Shown piece after piece: positions 52,264 through 60,907 of a DNA stretch of 64,000 nt. The position numbers were made by a program, and so were the translations under genes. The stretch lies in assembly GCF_035987325.1 (NCBI RefSeq), contig NZ_CP108488.1:1302001-1366000 (forward strand). The letters run 5' to 3'. The notes under the pieces are model-generated. The model was not told the DNA's origin. It searched no databases and saw nothing but the letters and a program-made list of their open reading frames with translations. The DNA comes from Streptomyces sp. NBC_01244 (lineage in GTDB: Bacteria > Actinomycetota > Actinomycetes > Streptomycetales > Streptomycetaceae). Each line of letters starts with the position of its first letter. The first letter of the stretch is position 1.

Positions 52264-52779
52264 ATGATCCTCCCGAAGATCCGGGACCCCCGCTTCGTGA
52301 CCATCCGCCGGGGCGGGACCCTCACCGACGCGGACCATCACCTCCTCGCCCTGTGGGCGGCGTCCTGCGCGGAACACGTCCTCGACCTGTTCGAGTCGGC
52401 CCGGCCCGAGGACCCGCGACCGCGTCAGGCGATCGAGCACGCCCGCGCGTGGGTGCGCGGCGAGGTCACGATGACCCAATCGCGCTCGGCGGGCGGCCAT
52501 GCGATGGGCGCGGCCAGGGACCTGCGCGGCGCGGCCCGCCATGCCGCGTACGCCGCGGGCCAGGCCGGGGCCGTGGCCCACGTCGCCGCGCACGAGCTCG
52601 GCGCGGCCGCCTACGCGATCAAGGCCGCACGTGCCGCCGCGCCGGAAGGCGAGGGGGAGGCGGCGGGGCGCCGGGAGTGCCGGTGGCAGCGCGACCGGCT
52701 CCCGGAGGCGATCCGCGAACTCGTGCTCGACGACCAGCGGTTGCGCAGCGACATCTGCTGGTCGGCCTTCGACTGCTGA
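52264..52779 (+). CDS. Imm5-like putative immunity protein
   Basis: A 171-residue helical protein with the pattern I know from Imm5-like proteins: HHLLALWAASCAEHVLDLFE, AIEHARAWVRGE, then Ala/His-rich repeats (ARHAAYAAGQAGAVAHVAAH). In polymorphic toxin systems such proteins neutralise a partner toxin, but many actinobacterial copies are orphans. No toxin gene is adjacent. Start ATG 52264. Confidence 0.72.
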   Translation: MILPKIRDPRFVTIRRGGTLTDADHHLLALWAASCAEHVLDLFESARPEDPRPRQAIEHARAWVRGEVTMTQSRSAGGHAMGAARDLRGAARHAAYAAGQAGAVAHVAAHELGAAAYAIKAARAAAPEGEGEAAGRRECRWQRDRLPEAIRELVLDDQRLRSDICWSAFDC

Positions 52780-52807
52780 ACCGGGGGCCGACGGCCGGCG
52801 GCAGCGC

Positions 52808-53866
52808 TCACGCCGAGTCGCGGACCACCAGCTCCGGGTCGAAGAGCACCTCCACCGGTTCGGGCGCCGCCGTGCCGGACACCCGGTCGAGGAGGAGGCG
52901 GACCATCTCCGCCGCCATCTCCTCCACCGGCTGGCGGACCGTCGTCAGGCGGGGCCTGGACGCCACCGCCGCGCCGGAGTCGTCGAAGCCGACCACCGCC
53001 ACGTCTTCCGGGATCCGGCGGCCGTGTTCGCGCAACACCAGACAGGCGCCTTGGGCCATCAGGTCGTTCGCCGCGAACACCCCGTCCACGTGCGGGCGTT
53101 CGGCCAGGAGCGCGCGCATCGCCTGCTCGCCGCCGTCCAGCGTGAAGTCCGCCTCGGCCACCCGTACCGCCGTTCCGGCCAGCGCCTCCCGGAAGCCCGC
53201 CACCCGGTCCCGGCTCGCCGGCACGTCCGCCGGGCCGCCGATCGCGACGAGCCGCCGGCAGCCCCGGGCGAGGAGGTGCCGCGCGGCCAGAGCACCGCCC
53301 TCACGGTGGCGCAGGTCGACCCAGTCCAGCGGGATCCCGGGAGCCGGGCGGGCGAAGAGCACCGCGGGCAGTCCGGAGCGCGCGAGCAGGTCGGGCAGCG
53401 GGTCGCGGCCGTCGGTGGTGACGAGCAGGGCCCCGTCGCCGCCGCCCTGAGCGAGGTATTCGAGCACCTGCGCGCGGTCCGCCTCCCCGTCGGCGAACAG
53501 CAGCACCGGATGCACACCGCGCGGGCGCAGGGCCCGTACGACCCCGCTCACCACGCGCCCGAAGAAGGGGTCCTGGAACACCCGGCCGGTGTCCGCGCCG
53601 GCGCCCGAGACCACCAGCGCCACCGCACCCGAGCGCCGGGTCACCAGTGAGCGGGCCGCACGGTTGGGCACGTACCCGGTCGCGGCGACGGCCCGCTGGA
53701 CCGCCTGCTGGATGGCGGGGTCCACATTGCGGACCCCGTTCACCACGCGGGACACCGTGGCCCGGGACACCCCGGCGGCGCGGGCCACGTCCTCCAGGGT
53801 CGGGGCCGTGCCGGTGCCGGTGGCCGTACCGGTGCCAGTACCGGCGGCCGTGCTCGCTGCGTCCAT
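52808..53866 (-). CDS. LacI family transcriptional regulator
   Basis: About 352 residues from ATG 53866. After a Thr/Gly repeat tail (GTGTGT units from a hexamer array) comes the LacI helix-turn-helix TLEDVARAAGVSRATVSRVV and hinge helix NRAARSL. The periplasmic-binding-like sensor covers about residues 80-345, with VDGVFAANDLMAQGA and PEDVAVVGFDDS. It should respond to a sugar. The operator-like palindrome at 47251 fits its class; the target set is not proven. Confidence 0.93.
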   Translation of the reverse strand: MDAASTAAGTGTGTATGTGTAPTLEDVARAAGVSRATVSRVVNGVRNVDPAIQQAVQRAVAATGYVPNRAARSLVTRRSGAVALVVSGAGADTGRVFQDPFFGRVVSGVVRALRPRGVHPVLLFADGEADRAQVLEYLAQGGGDGALLVTTDGRDPLPDLLARSGLPAVLFARPAPGIPLDWVDLRHREGGALAARHLLARGCRRLVAIGGPADVPASRDRVAGFREALAGTAVRVAEADFTLDGGEQAMRALLAERPHVDGVFAANDLMAQGACLVLREHGRRIPEDVAVVGFDDSGAAVASRPRLTTVRQPVEEMAAEMVRLLLDRVSGTAAPEPVEVLFDPELVVRDSA

Positions 53867-54194
53867 GGCGGCACTGTAGCCGCCCGCGCTCACACCCCAC
53901 CCAGACCCCCGATCGCCCCCGGAGCGGCACAGCACTCGCGCTTCGACCGGCCGGGCCGGTTCGGCTGCGAGCCGGCCGTCGCCCCCTGGGTGACGCCCCC
54001 GGCCGGTAGTCCCCCCGGGGTGCGCGGCCGCTGTGGCGACTTCGCCCGGTAGGTCCTGCAGGAGCTCCGGCAGGCACTCCGGCAGGTCACTGCCGGAGGC
54101 CGTTTCCGCTGGTCCGCCGGATATCGCGGTGTTAGCCTGCCGCGATCCCAGGTGTGGGCACGACACGGGGTAATGCGTCATGCAGGAGGCTCAT
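53867..54194. promoter_or_regulatory. Divergent gap with a perfect hairpin before the SDR gene
   Basis: A 328-bp gap between the LacI and SDR genes. It holds CTCCGGCAG and CTGCCGGAG (54077-54098) as a perfect 9-base inverted repeat, preceded by a further copy of CTCCGGCAGG near 54065. I see no reading frame with good coding signs here. Promoters for both genes must lie in it. Confidence 0.5.
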
Positions 54195-54938
54195 ATGTCA
54201 CGTCGTCCGATCACCATCGTCACGGGAGGCAGTCGCGGTATCGGCGCCGCCACGTGCGTCCGGCTCGCCGCCGACGGGCACGATCTCGTCCTCGGCTACC
54301 TGCACGACGACGCGGCCGCCAAGGCCACCGCCGAGCGGGTACGGGAGGCCGGCGCGCGGTGTGTGACCGTGCGCGGTGACACGTCCGAGGAGAGCGGTGT
54401 GGAGCGGCTCTTCGACATCGCCGGAGCCGAGCTCGGTACGGTGACCGGGCTGGTCAACAACGCCGGGGTGACCGGCACCCCGGGGCGGCTCGCCGACATC
54501 CGGGTCGAGGACCTGCGCCGCGTGCTCGACGTGAACCTCCTCGGGTACCTGCTCTGTTGCCGCCGGGCCGCCCGGGACATGGCCGAGTCGGGCGGCGGGG
54601 CGATCGTCAACGTCTCCTCCGCGGCCGCCACCCTCGGCAGTCCCGGCCGCTACGTCCACTACGCCGCGACCAAGGCCGCCACCGACACCCTGACCCTGGG
54701 CCTCGCCAAGGAGCTGGGCCCGGACGGGATCCGGGTCAACGCCGTGGCCCCCGGCATCATCGACACCGACATGCACGCCGCCATGGGGGACCCCGACCGC
54801 CCCGCGCTGGCGGCCGCCGAGATCCCGCTCGGCCGGGCCGGGCAGCCGGCGGAGGTGGCCTCGGCCATCGCCTGGCTGCTGTCGGCGGACGCCGCGTACA
54901 CGACCGGTACGGTCCTGCGCGTCGCCGGCGGGCGCTGA
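54195..54938 (+). CDS. SDR family oxidoreductase
   Basis: About 247 residues from ATG 54195, with GGAGG 5 bases before it. A classical short-chain dehydrogenase: cofactor site TGGSRGIGAA, NNAG, catalytic Ser in NVSSAAATLGS, YVHYAATKAA with Tyr and Lys of YxxxK, and VNAVAPGIIDTDM. The absence of an acidic residue right after the first strand suggests NADPH. It resembles FabG-like and glucose-dehydrogenase-like enzymes; the substrate is unknown. A MITE-like element follows. Confidence 0.94.
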   Translation: MSRRPITIVTGGSRGIGAATCVRLAADGHDLVLGYLHDDAAAKATAERVREAGARCVTVRGDTSEESGVERLFDIAGAELGTVTGLVNNAGVTGTPGRLADIRVEDLRRVLDVNLLGYLLCCRRAARDMAESGGGAIVNVSSAAATLGSPGRYVHYAATKAATDTLTLGLAKELGPDGIRVNAVAPGIIDTDMHAAMGDPDRPALAAAEIPLGRAGQPAEVASAIAWLLSADAAYTTGTVLRVAGGR

Positions 54939-54957
54939 ACGGACGCCGCCCCGGCCT

Positions 54958-55081
54958 AGGGCCTGTCGTCAAACTCCCGTCTGCCTCGCGACGCCCGGCA
55001 CGCGCTCTCGCCGCACCGGGCGAAAGCCAAGTACGTCCAGGCCGCCCTTCGGGCGACGACAGGAGTTTGACGACAGGCCTT
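54958..55081. repeat. MITE-like element with 20-bp terminal inverted repeats
   Basis: The ends read AGGGCCTGTCGTCAAACTCC on the left and, on the opposite strand, AAGGCCTGTCGTCAAACTCC on the right. The 124-bp element has no reading frame; its centre holds a GCCCTTCGGGC hairpin. It is flanked by CTAG and TTAA. A shortened relative lies at 2715-2774. It could be moved by a transposase elsewhere in the genome. Confidence 0.8.
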
Positions 55082-55089
55082 AACCGGCC

Positions 55090-55425
55090 CTAACCAGAGG
55101 TGCTGGGCAGCCAGTTGGTGGCGCCCAGCACCTCGTGCGCGATGCCGACCACGGATCGTCCGTCGGTCGCCACACGCACCGTGTCCGGGGGCGTCCGCTC
55201 ATCCTGGGTCCGCGCCTTACGGACGCTGCTCTCCAACTCGGACTCCAGCTCCGAGCCCAGCTCCTGCCCAGAGTGCCGTGGGGGATGCGCCTGCCCCATG
55301 AAGTCGCCTTCGATGACACAGTGCGCGACCATCGCCGCGCGCGGACGCGCCGATACCTCCCGTCCCACGGTCGTCTCGCCGACGCCCGCGCGCCCTCCCA
55401 CGAGCAGTACCTCTGCTTGATGCAT
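55090..55425 (-). pseudogene. Decayed P-loop ATPase/kinase gene
   Basis: A 111-residue open frame. The start MHQAEVLLVGGRAGVG and the end DERTPPDTVRVATDG match, from memory, the two ends of a Streptomyces P-loop protein of about 180 residues. The Walker A lysine is Glu17 (GVGETT for GVGKTT, a one-base change), and the middle part between GDFMGQAHP and ELGSELE is missing. It should not bind ATP. It lies 9 bp from the MITE-like element. The upstream peptidoglycan-binding gene is 6 bp away on the same strand. Confidence 0.7.
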
Positions 55426-55431
55426 GAGGTG

Positions 55432-56223
55432 TCAGCCTTCGCTCGCGAAGGCCGCGCGGGTGGCCGGTCCGTAGATGCCCGGCGGGTCGCCCTCGATGCT
55501 CCTGTTCTGCTGGAGCTGGTGGACACCGCGCCGGGTCTGCTCGTCGTACACCCCGGTGACGGAGACGTACGTGAACCCCTGCGCGTGGAGCCGTTCCTGC
55601 AGGGCGCGCACCTCGGCCCCGCGGTCCCCCGGGCTCAGGGTCCCGCCCTCGCCCGGCGTCGGGCGCCCCGTCGGGCCCGTCGGCTTCGGGTCCCGGCTCG
55701 GACCCGCCGACGGGCCGGCAGAGGGCTGACCGGCGCCGGTCGGAGCCGTCGCGGACGGGGATCCGGGCGCGGACGGGCGTACGGACTCCACGGCCGGGGT
55801 GGGCTCCTCGTCCGCCCCCGGGCTGCGCGCGGGGAGGACCGGCACGGACAGGCCCGGCGGGGCCACGGCGCGCGGGGGCTCCCGGTCGGGGGTGCGCAGG
55901 AGGAACGCGAGGGCGCCGGCCGCCCCGAGGGCGAGCAGGGCGAGTCCGAGGAACGGAAGGCGGCTGCCCCGCCGGTCGGCCGCCGCGGGGGTCACCGAGG
56001 GGGCCGCCTGCTGCGCGGGACCTGATTCCCACACGGGTACGCGCGAAGGCCCGGGCGCCTCTGCGGGCGGCCCGAAGCGCGTCGGTACGGTCATCCGCCC
56101 GGACTCCTCGGGCCAGGCGGGCGCGGAGGAACCGGGCAGCGGGCCCGAGGGCGCCACGTAGGGGCGTACGAGCAAGCGATCGTCGTCGGGCACGAGCCCA
56201 CTCTCATCGGGGTCAGGGGACAC
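55432..56223 (-). CDS. Membrane-anchored peptidoglycan-binding domain protein
   Basis: A 263-residue protein. The N-terminal 85 residues are cytosolic and Pro-rich (VPDDDRLLVRPYV), then one helix (about 88-108), then a long Pro/Ser/Thr linker. The last 65 residues are a PG_binding_1 domain (LSPGDRGAEVRALQERLHAQ, then TGVYDEQTRRGVHQLQ). It is likely to bind cell wall on the outside. GTG 56223 is the start, with GGGAGA upstream. Confidence 0.85.
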   Translation of the reverse strand: MSPDPDESGLVPDDDRLLVRPYVAPSGPLPGSSAPAWPEESGRMTVPTRFGPPAEAPGPSRVPVWESGPAQQAAPSVTPAAADRRGSRLPFLGLALLALGAAGALAFLLRTPDREPPRAVAPPGLSVPVLPARSPGADEEPTPAVESVRPSAPGSPSATAPTGAGQPSAGPSAGPSRDPKPTGPTGRPTPGEGGTLSPGDRGAEVRALQERLHAQGFTYVSVTGVYDEQTRRGVHQLQQNRSIEGDPPGIYGPATRAAFASEG

Positions 56224-56580
56224 GGTTGTCTCCCGGCGGGTACGGGGGCCGGCGCGGCGGTGCGGTGTCGGCCCCCGTACCCGGCCGGTCAGGTCCTACG
56301 CCGTCGGGCGACCGGGCCCGTCCCGGCGCGGGCGGCCGGAACACGGCACGTCGCGGGCAGGGTCGGTCCGGATGACGGTGTTCGACCGGCGCACTCTTTC
56401 CCCAGGAGATGCCCCAGGTCAAGCCGGATGTCCGATCCACCCCATCCGCCCGGTCTGGGCATGCCCGGCATGCCCTCTCCATCGGAACCGTCCTGTGGGG
56501 CGCCGGCCCTCTGTCGGGCCCGGGTGGTCGACCGTCCGCATCGCGGACGGCCAACTCCCGGCCCGGGGCCCGCCGCTGGT
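56224..56580 (-). promoter_or_regulatory. 357-bp gap: terminator of the MFS gene and upstream region of the PG-binding gene
   Basis: CCGTCCGC and GCGGACGG (56532-56550) form a perfect 8-base stem with loop ATC, 31 bp past the MFS stop, and act as a likely terminator. The part near 56230-56330 should hold the promoter of the peptidoglycan-binding gene. Short frames present on both strands lack coding character. Confidence 0.5.
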
Positions 56581-57978
56581 CTATCGCCGGTCGGCCGGTG
56601 AAGCGTCGCGGTCGGTGACGTCGGCCGACGCGGTCGCGCCCGATCCCGATCCCGATCCAGATCCGGAGCCCGCGCCCGAGCCCGCGACTGCCCGCGTGGC
56701 CGTGCGGGACGTCGAGGTGACCCGGACGGTGACGGCCGCCAGGGCCATCAAGGCGGCTCCGGCCAGCGGTGCCGCGGGCACCGAGATGCCGTCGACGGCG
56801 AGGCCGCCCGACAGCGCGCCCGCGGCGATCGCCAGGTTGAACATCGCCACCATCAACGAGGAGGCGGCCTCCGCGTCGTCCGGGGCGGCTTTGATCATCC
56901 AGCTCTGGAGGCTGACCGAGACCCCGCCGTACACGAGCCCCCAGGCCAGCAGCAGCACCGTAGCGGCGACCGTTCCCGGCACGAGGGCGATCAACGCCAG
57001 GATCACCGTGAGGGCGGCACCCACGGTGAACAGCGTGCGGTACGGGTCGCGCGCTCCCGCCAGGAAGTTGCCCGCCACGCCCGCGACTCCGTATCCGAGG
57101 AGGAGGGTGCTCACGTAGGCGGCGTTCACCCCGGACACGTCCTGCAGGATCGGCCGTACGAACGTGTAGGCCGTGAACTGCCCCGTCACCACCAGGAAGG
57201 TGACGACCACCCCGGCCCGGACCGCGCGGTTGCGCCGCAGCAGGGCGGGGAGCTGGGCGAAGGTGATGGTCCGGGTCGGCGGCAACGGCGGGAGCAGCAG
57301 GAGCAGGGCGGCCAGGGTGAGGACTCCGAGCCCGCCCACGGCCGCGAAGGCGAAGCGCCAGCCTCCGAGTTCGCCGAGCAGGGTCCCGGCGGGGACGCCG
57401 AGCACCGAGGCGGTGGGGACTCCGCCGAAGACGAGCGCGGTGGCCCGGCCGACCTGGTGCGCGGGGACGAGACGGACGGCGAGGCCGCCTGCTATGGCCC
57501 AGAACCCGCCGACGCTGACCCCTACGAGCAGCCGGGCCGCCAGCAGCACCCCGAAGTTCTGGGCCACGGCGGCGACCAGGTTGGCGACGGCCATCAGGGC
57601 GATCAGCACGACCAGCACCCACCGCCGGTCGAGGCGGCCGGCGCCAACGGTGACGAGGGGTGCGCAGAATCCCGCGACCAGCCCCGGCACGGTGACCATG
57701 AGCCCGGCGGTGCCGTCGGACACACCGAGATCGGCGCCTACCGGGGTGAGCAGACCTACGGGCAGCAACTCGGAGGTGATGAGGCAGAAGATACCGAGCG
57801 CCACCGCCCCCACCGCTCCCCACCCTCGCCATCCGGCGACGGCCTTGTCCGGCACGCGGTCCGGGACCGCGGCCGGCCCGGAATCCGATGCCGGGGTGTG
57901 GGCGTTGCCCGGCGGGTGCTTCGGCTCCGGGACGTGTGGTTCGTTCGGTTCGTTGCCGGGCGCGGTGGCTTCGGTCAT
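56581..57978 (-). CDS. MFS transporter, drug/sugar efflux type (AraJ/YdhP-like)
   Basis: About 465 residues from ATG 57978. After 55 polar residues come 12 predicted helices. LGIFCLITSELLPVGLL in the first helix and LGVPAGTLLGELGGWR are marks of the DHA1 efflux family. The C-terminus has a Gly-Ser repeat (GSGSGSG) made by a short tandem repeat. It should export a drug, sugar or arabinose-like molecule with protons; the substrate is unknown. Confidence 0.92.
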   Translation of the reverse strand: MTEATAPGNEPNEPHVPEPKHPPGNAHTPASDSGPAAVPDRVPDKAVAGWRGWGAVGAVALGIFCLITSELLPVGLLTPVGADLGVSDGTAGLMVTVPGLVAGFCAPLVTVGAGRLDRRWVLVVLIALMAVANLVAAVAQNFGVLLAARLLVGVSVGGFWAIAGGLAVRLVPAHQVGRATALVFGGVPTASVLGVPAGTLLGELGGWRFAFAAVGGLGVLTLAALLLLLPPLPPTRTITFAQLPALLRRNRAVRAGVVVTFLVVTGQFTAYTFVRPILQDVSGVNAAYVSTLLLGYGVAGVAGNFLAGARDPYRTLFTVGAALTVILALIALVPGTVAATVLLLAWGLVYGGVSVSLQSWMIKAAPDDAEAASSLMVAMFNLAIAAGALSGGLAVDGISVPAAPLAGAALMALAAVTVRVTSTSRTATRAVAGSGAGSGSGSGSGSGATASADVTDRDASPADRR

Positions 57979-58346
57979 GGGGCGGGACTCCGTACGGGTC
58001 AGGCAGGCGGGCAGGCTGGCGGGCGGCCCACCGGAGCGTTCCCGCCGGGCGGGCGGGGCCGTCCGGGGAGCCGGCACGGCAACGCGGAGCACCGGGGGTC
58101 GCGCCTCCCCCGGCATCCGCACTGTCGTTCCCATCCGAACCTTGTCCGGATTTCCGCGCCAGGTCCACCCCCCGTCCACGTGCGCGTTCTCCCGGACCGG
58201 TGAACCTCCCGTCACGGCAGAAACGATCACAGTGGCCCCGCAGGACCGTTCCGGCGGCGCCCACGGCGCTTCCCCACCCCGTGTTCCGCGCGCTCCCGCG
58301 CCCGAGCGCGGGAACCGGCCTCCGGCCCGTGCGGCATGGTGGTCCG
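57979..58346. promoter_or_regulatory. 368-bp divergent gap
   Basis: This gap separates the MFS gene (left) and the second lipoprotein (right). An imperfect inverted repeat at 58283-58315 (GTTCC, GCGCGCT, AGCGCG, GGAAC) precedes the lipoprotein. A GGAG lies 9-12 bases upstream of the MFS start. I see no coding frame. Confidence 0.4.
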
Positions 58347-58850
58347 ATGCAGTTGCGCCGGGTCCTGCCCCTCTCCCTCGTCGCCCTCCTCGCGAGCGCC
58401 GGCTGCGTGTCGGTCGGCGGCCCGCGGGATGCCGAGGTGCCCGCGCGCGGCTCCGTACCGCCCGCCGACGCTCCGGAGCTCGGCCGACCGGCCGACGCGT
58501 CGCCCGCGGCCGATCCGGTCGGGCTCGCCGCCAAGCCGCTGCCCCTCGGTGAACTCCCGGCGAGGGCCGAAGCCGACCGGGCCGAAGCCGATCAGAACGG
58601 CGCCGACCGTGACGGCCGACCCGAACACGCCCGGCCCGCCGCCAAGGCCCCCCGCCCGGCGGCCGAACGGCGCTCGAAGCCTGCCGCGCCGCGCCGCGCG
58701 CACCCGCCCAAGACGGCCGCCGCCCGGCCCGACCGCCCCGCACGCGCCCCCGTACCGCCGCTGCCCCGCACGGACGAGCTGTGCGCGGCCGCGGAAGGTT
58801 CCCTGCCGCCTTCCATCGTGGATCTCTGCATCCGCCAGGCCGGCCGGTGA
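58347..58850 (+). CDS. Ala/Pro-rich lipoprotein, copy 2 of a paralogous pair
   Basis: About 167 residues from ATG 58347. A short basic start and helix lead to LLASAGC with Cys20 as lipid-anchor residue. The middle is disordered. The end reads ELCAAAEGSLPPSIVDLCIR, the same two-cysteine module (C-x14-C with a Pro and IV) as in the protein at 38009-38515. Function is unknown. CTGACC-type repeats follow, as in the first copy. Confidence 0.65.
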   Translation: MQLRRVLPLSLVALLASAGCVSVGGPRDAEVPARGSVPPADAPELGRPADASPAADPVGLAAKPLPLGELPARAEADRAEADQNGADRDGRPEHARPAAKAPRPAAERRSKPAAPRRAHPPKTAAARPDRPARAPVPPLPRTDELCAAAEGSLPPSIVDLCIRQAGR

Positions 58851-58950
58851 GCCGAGCCGCTGCCCGATCCGCTGACCCCATCCGCTGACCTGAGCCACTG
58901 GCCCGATCTGCCGGCCCGCTCTGCTGACCTGAGCCGCTGACCTGGCCCGA
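58851..58950. repeat. Degenerate CCGCTGACC repeats
   Basis: About seven copies of a CCGCTGACC-like unit, spaced 12-14 bases, follow the lipoprotein stop. The unit core CTGACC is the same as in the 17-bp array behind the paralogous gene at 38503-38650. Confidence 0.6.
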
Positions 58951-59013
58951 TGGCCGCATATTCTGGGCGCGCTTGACTCTCACACCGTGTCAGGGCCTGC
59001 ACTGGAAGGCGTC

Positions 59014-59850
59014 ATGTTCACCATCGGAGACTTCGCCAAGCACGGCCGGGTGTCGGTCCGCATGCTGCGTCACTACGACGCACTCGGACTGCTGCACCCG
59101 GCCCGTGTCGACCCCGCCAGCGGCTACCGCTACTACGAGGCCGGGCAGCTCGCCCGCCTCAACCGTGTCATCGCGCTCAAGGAACTCGGCTTCAGCCTGG
59201 AACAGGTGGGGTCGATACTCGACGAGCTGGTGAGCGCGGAGGAGCTGCGCGGCATGTTGCGGCTGCGGCAGGCGGAACTGGAGTCGGCCATGGCCGCCGC
59301 GGCGGCCCGGCTGACCCAGGTCGAGACGAGGCTCCGGATCATCGAGAACGAGGGAACCATGTCTTCCATCGACATCGTCGTGAAGAGCCTTCCGCCCGTC
59401 CGCCTCGCCGAGTTGAGCGGGGTCGCGGGCAGCTACGAGGGGCAGGACATCGGCCCGGTCATCGGCCCGCTCTACGACGAGCTGTGCCGCCGCGTCGAGG
59501 CCACCGGCGTCACGCCGACCGCCCCGGGAATCGCGTACTACGAGGACGCCGGCGACCCGGAGCGGCCGGGCGCCGTCCTGGTCCACGCCGGGCTGCCGGT
59601 GGCCGCCTCCGTGCGTGCGGAGGACCTCGGCGGCGAGGTACGGATCGTCGTGCTGCCCGCCGTCGAGCGGGCGGCGACGGTCGTGCACCGGGGTTCGATG
59701 GACTCCGTCCTGCCGACCGCGCAGGCCCTGGCCCAGTGGATCGACGCGAACGGGGAGCGCTCCGCCGGCTACGCGCGCGAGGTGTCCCTGGCCTGCCCTG
59801 AGGACCGGGACCAGTGGGTCACCGAACTCCAGGAGCCGCTCGGCGCCTGA
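59014..59850 (+). CDS. MerR family regulator with GyrI-like effector domain
   Basis: About 278 residues from ATG 59014, with GGAAGG 4 bases upstream. The MerR helix-turn-helix is FTIGDFAKHGRVSVRMLRHY, followed by GYRYYEAGQLARL and a coiled dimer helix (about 80-115). Residues 125-275 are an AraC-effector/GyrI-like domain (VKSLPPVRLAELSGVAGSYE), as in BmrR-like sensors of toxic compounds. Family members activate by untwisting a promoter with long spacing; a TTGACT at 58973 and an ACACCGTGT dyad lie just upstream. Confidence 0.92.
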   Translation: MFTIGDFAKHGRVSVRMLRHYDALGLLHPARVDPASGYRYYEAGQLARLNRVIALKELGFSLEQVGSILDELVSAEELRGMLRLRQAELESAMAAAAARLTQVETRLRIIENEGTMSSIDIVVKSLPPVRLAELSGVAGSYEGQDIGPVIGPLYDELCRRVEATGVTPTAPGIAYYEDAGDPERPGAVLVHAGLPVAASVRAEDLGGEVRIVVLPAVERAATVVHRGSMDSVLPTAQALAQWIDANGERSAGYAREVSLACPEDRDQWVTELQEPLGA

Positions 59851-59881
59851 GGCCGGGCACCCCACCGGTTAGGCTCCGCTG

Positions 59882-60445
59882 ATGCAACGCGTCCTCGTGG
59901 TCGGCATCAGCGGAGCCGGCAAGTCCACCCTGGCCCGGGAGTTGGGGCGGCTGCTCGCGCTGCCCTACCACGAGATGGACGAGCTGCACTTCTCCGGGCC
60001 GGGGTGGGCCGTCAGCCCTTCCTACCTCGCGGACCTGACCCGGATCGCGGAGGGCGACCGGTGGATCCTCGACTCCCACGGGCCGGAGTCCGCGCGCGAG
60101 GTGCTGTGGCGGCGGGCCGACACCGTGGTGTGGCTGGACCAGCCGCGCCGGACCGTCATGCGCCGGGTGCTGGTGCGCTCGCTGCGCCGCAGCCTGCTGC
60201 GGGAGCGGCTGTTCGGCGGCAACCGGGAGCGGTGGCGCGAGTGGCTGCTCGCCGACCACCCCGCGTGGTGGGCCTGGTCCCAGTACGGGGCCCGGCGTGC
60301 GGAGATCGGCGGGCTGGCCTGCGACGGGCGGTTCGCTCCGCTGCGGGTGGTGCGGCTGCGCTCCCCGAAGGCCGCCGAAGCCTGGCTGCGGGCTCAGCGA
60401 CCGGCCGGGCGGCCGCCCGTCACGGAGCGGCCGCCCATCACGTAG
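59882..60445 (+). CDS. Small P-loop kinase, topology-modulation/adenylate-kinase-like
   Basis: A 187-residue protein with Walker A GISGAGKST, the DELHFSGPGWAV substrate loop, WILDSHG as the Walker B-like strand and a lid rich in Arg (RRVLVRSLRRSLLRERLF). This pattern is that of FlaR/adenylate-kinase-like small kinases of unknown substrate. Its last 52 bp overlap a convergent gene. Confidence 0.82.
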   Translation: MQRVLVVGISGAGKSTLARELGRLLALPYHEMDELHFSGPGWAVSPSYLADLTRIAEGDRWILDSHGPESAREVLWRRADTVVWLDQPRRTVMRRVLVRSLRRSLLRERLFGGNRERWREWLLADHPAWWAWSQYGARRAEIGGLACDGRFAPLRVVRLRSPKAAEAWLRAQRPAGRPPVTERPPIT

Positions 60446-60753
60446 GCCCGACCCCGTACGGCGCCCCGCACCGTTCCGCGCCGGGCCGTGCGCAGCCGGC
60501 GCATCGTGGCGTGGCCGCGGCGGCGCCACTCCGCCCGCGGCAGACCGGCGCGCTGACCGCCGCCGGTGATCAGGGCGTTGACCGGTGCGTGCGGGTCCGC
60601 GGCGAGACCCTTGGCGACCAGGACCCCGACCACGAGCGGGACCAGGGCCACGGCCAGAGCCGATCCGGCGGTGGTCACGTGCTGCTGCATGCGCGGGCGG
60701 CTCGCGGTGGTCGCGGTGGCGGTCACGGTGCCGGTGACGGTCTCGGAGGTCAT
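60394..60753 (-). CDS. Hypothetical small membrane protein
   Basis: A 119-residue protein. A Thr-rich start, one helix at about residues 28-50 (GSALAVALVPLVVGVLVAKG), and a strongly basic C-terminal half. High third-position GC supports coding. No family is known to me. Its 3' end overlaps the kinase gene on the other strand by 52 bp. Confidence 0.55.
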   Translation of the reverse strand: MTSETVTGTVTATATTASRPRMQQHVTTAGSALAVALVPLVVGVLVAKGLAADPHAPVNALITGGGQRAGLPRAEWRRRGHATMRRLRTARRGTVRGAVRGRAYVMGGRSVTGGRPAGR

Positions 60754-60830
60754 GCCCCCATTCGATCAGCGGGGGCCGTCCCGGGAATCGGGCCGGATAC
60801 TCAGGTCGTTGGGTGTGAGGTACTCAGAAG

Positions 60831-60875
60831 CGGACCGGACCGGACCGGATCAGTCAGGATCGGATCGGATCGGAC
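60831..60875. repeat. Pentamer microsatellite CGGAC/CGGAT
   Basis: Three CGGAC and one CGGAT units in a row (60831-60850) are followed after 10 bases by CGGAT, CGGAT, CGGAC (60861-60875). It lies 33-77 bp upstream of the next start. Confidence 0.85.
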
Positions 60876-60907
60876 GACGGAACCAGGGGAAGAGGGGACA
60901 GCCGTAC

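Noticed and set aside
56409..56618. 69-codon frame in the gap between the MFS and peptidoglycan-binding genes
   Set aside because: Basic low-complexity product, no RBS, and it runs into the end of the MFS gene. The hairpin at 56532-56550 explains the region better.
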